NCBI RefSeq assembly: GCF_000152965.1 | Contig: NZ_CH902583.1 | Span: 3,844,119-3,908,118, forward strand | Reading direction: 5' to 3' | Length of the DNA stretch: 64,000 nucleotides | Source: Roseobacter sp. MED193 | GTDB lineage: Bacteria > Pseudomonadota > Alphaproteobacteria > Rhodobacterales > Rhodobacteraceae | Part shown: piece after piece, positions 63,242-64,000 of the stretch | Layout: the number at the start of each line of letters is the position of its first letter | Position numbering within the stretch: position 1 is the stretch's first letter | Position numbers and translations under genes: made by a program | The notes under the pieces: generated by a model | What the model was told of the DNA's origin: nothing | The model's database searches: none | Seen by the model: the letters and a program-made list of their open reading frames with translations, nothing else

Positions 63242-64000
63242 ATGTTTGAAAAGATCCTGATCGCGAACCGGGGCGAGATCGCCTGCCGTGTTATCAAGTC
63301 TGCCCGCAAGATGGGTATCAAAACCGTTGCTATCTATTCGGATGCGGACAAGCAGGCCCTGCATGTGCAAATGGCCGATGAGGCAGTGCATATCGGCCCG
63401 CCCCCTGCCAATCAGTCCTATATCGTTATCGACAAGGTGATGGAGGCCATTCGTGCAACTGGCGCTCAGGCGGTTCATCCTGGTTATGGCTTCCTGTCGG
63501 AAAACTCGAAATTTGCCGAGGCCCTCGCGACTGAAGGCGTTGCCTTTGTTGGCCCCCCAGTGGGCGCCATTGAAAAGATGGGCGACAAGATTACCTCTAA
63601 AAAGATCGCCAAGGAAGCCGGTGTTTCTACTGTGCCTGGCCACATGGGGCTGATCGAGGACGCAGATGAAGCGGTGAAGATCTCGCAGGAGATCGGCTAT
63701 CCGGTCATGCTGAAAGCCTCTGCTGGCGGCGGCGGCAAGGGTATGCGGATTGCTTGGAATGACGAAGAGGCGCGCGAGGGCTTCCAATCTTCCAAAAACG
63801 AAGCGGCAAACTCCTTTGGCGATGACCGGATCTTTATCGAGAAATTTGTGACCCAGCCACGTCACATTGAAATTCACTGCTTTGCGACGCCCATGGCAAT
63901 GGCATTACCTGGGCGAGCGCGAGTGCTCGATCCAGCGTCGTCAGCAGAAAGTTGTCGAAGAGCGCGAGCCCTTTCCTGGATGAGGCCCCCGTAAAGCGAT
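63242..64000 (+). CDS. pccA: Propionyl-CoA carboxylase alpha subunit, N-terminal part, frameshifted near window end
   Basis: [20 protein letters not shown] starts the biotin carboxylase domain; [34 protein letters not shown] and the glycine-rich ATP loop [16 protein letters not shown] are intact. The Cys/His-rich part after [10 protein letters not shown] is broken: the expected [11 protein letters not shown] and VVEE-AP segments appear in three alternating frames (63886, 63909, 63967 and 63990), which needs four or more one-base deletions. The gene continues beyond the window. It should carboxylate biotin for PccB. I chose the ATG at 63242. Confidence 0.85.

Noticed and set aside
62590..63249. 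219-codon frame overlapping a small lipoprotein gene
   Set aside because: It covers the better-supported gene at 62901-63104 in another frame, crosses the terminator hairpin and has non-protein-like composition.
1..64000. CRISPR arrays, prophage or transposon genes, tRNA and rRNA genes
   Set aside because: I found no spaced direct repeats, no integrase, transposase or phage structural genes, and no tRNA-like or rRNA sequence.

Overview
The window looks like chromosomal DNA of a marine alphaproteobacterium of the Roseobacter group (Rhodobacteraceae; Phaeobacter, Ruegeria or Leisingera-like). This rests on gene content: a choline-sulfate/choline-to-betaine operon, a propionyl-CoA carboxylase locus with its ScfR-type regulator, an alphaproteobacterial RNase P RNA, a GatCA pair, a PraR/PhrR-like XRE regulator, DUF1127 and DUF465 proteins, and GC-rich intergenic palindromes typical of the family. 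I see no prophage, transposase, plasmid functions, CRISPR array or tRNA gene.

Layout. 1-5.9 kb: a partial membrane protein gene and a four-gene peptide-type ABC importer (all minus strand) whose binding-protein gene carries a one-base deletion. 6.4-7.6 kb: nitroreductase and dtd. 7.7-13.9 kb: a minus-strand cluster of XpaC, TelA, a DUF2927 lipoprotein, an SPFH-GYF protein and a zinc-ribbon protein, led by a possible 24-residue membrane microprotein and interrupted by an opposed CZB-domain gene. 14-21 kb: rluB, tadA, a tagI gene with an internal stop, a UPF0173 hydrolase, gatCA, a lipoprotein and an amidase. 21-22 kb: rnpB and rpmG. 22.6-24.3 kb: an overlapping GSCFA and SGNH-like pair. 24.4-29 kb: GNAT, Bax inhibitor-1 family protein, DUF1127, LysR, quinone oxidoreductase, XRE. 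29.3-33 kb: hisN, 8-oxoguanine deaminase, guanine deaminase. 33-43 kb: mgtE, 5-formyl-THF cyclo-ligase, a YmdB-like phosphoesterase, two SLC13/TrkA-C permeases flanking a KstD-like flavoprotein, and YebC. 43-46.8 kb: a ClpP-like membrane protein, an ArgP/LysE exporter pair and a DMT transporter. 46.9-53.8 kb: the bet cluster (betI, and divergently a BCCT-like transporter, betC, betB, betA). 54-64 kb: a DUF465 protein, pccR, an MFS pump, an RTX metalloprotease, pccB, a string of small secreted or unknown proteins, and a broken pccA.

How genes work together. The bet operon should take up choline, release it from choline-O-sulfate, and oxidise it to glycine betaine under BetI control. The pcc locus carboxylates propionyl-CoA, with TTTGCAAA boxes upstream of both pccR and pccB. 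The XpaC/TelA/SPFH/zinc-ribbon cluster combines families linked in other bacteria to membrane stress and is the best candidate here for an incompletely described system. At the right edge (about 63.87-63.99 kb) pccA shows four or more one-base deletions within 120 bases, which points to poor sequence at a contig end rather than biology.
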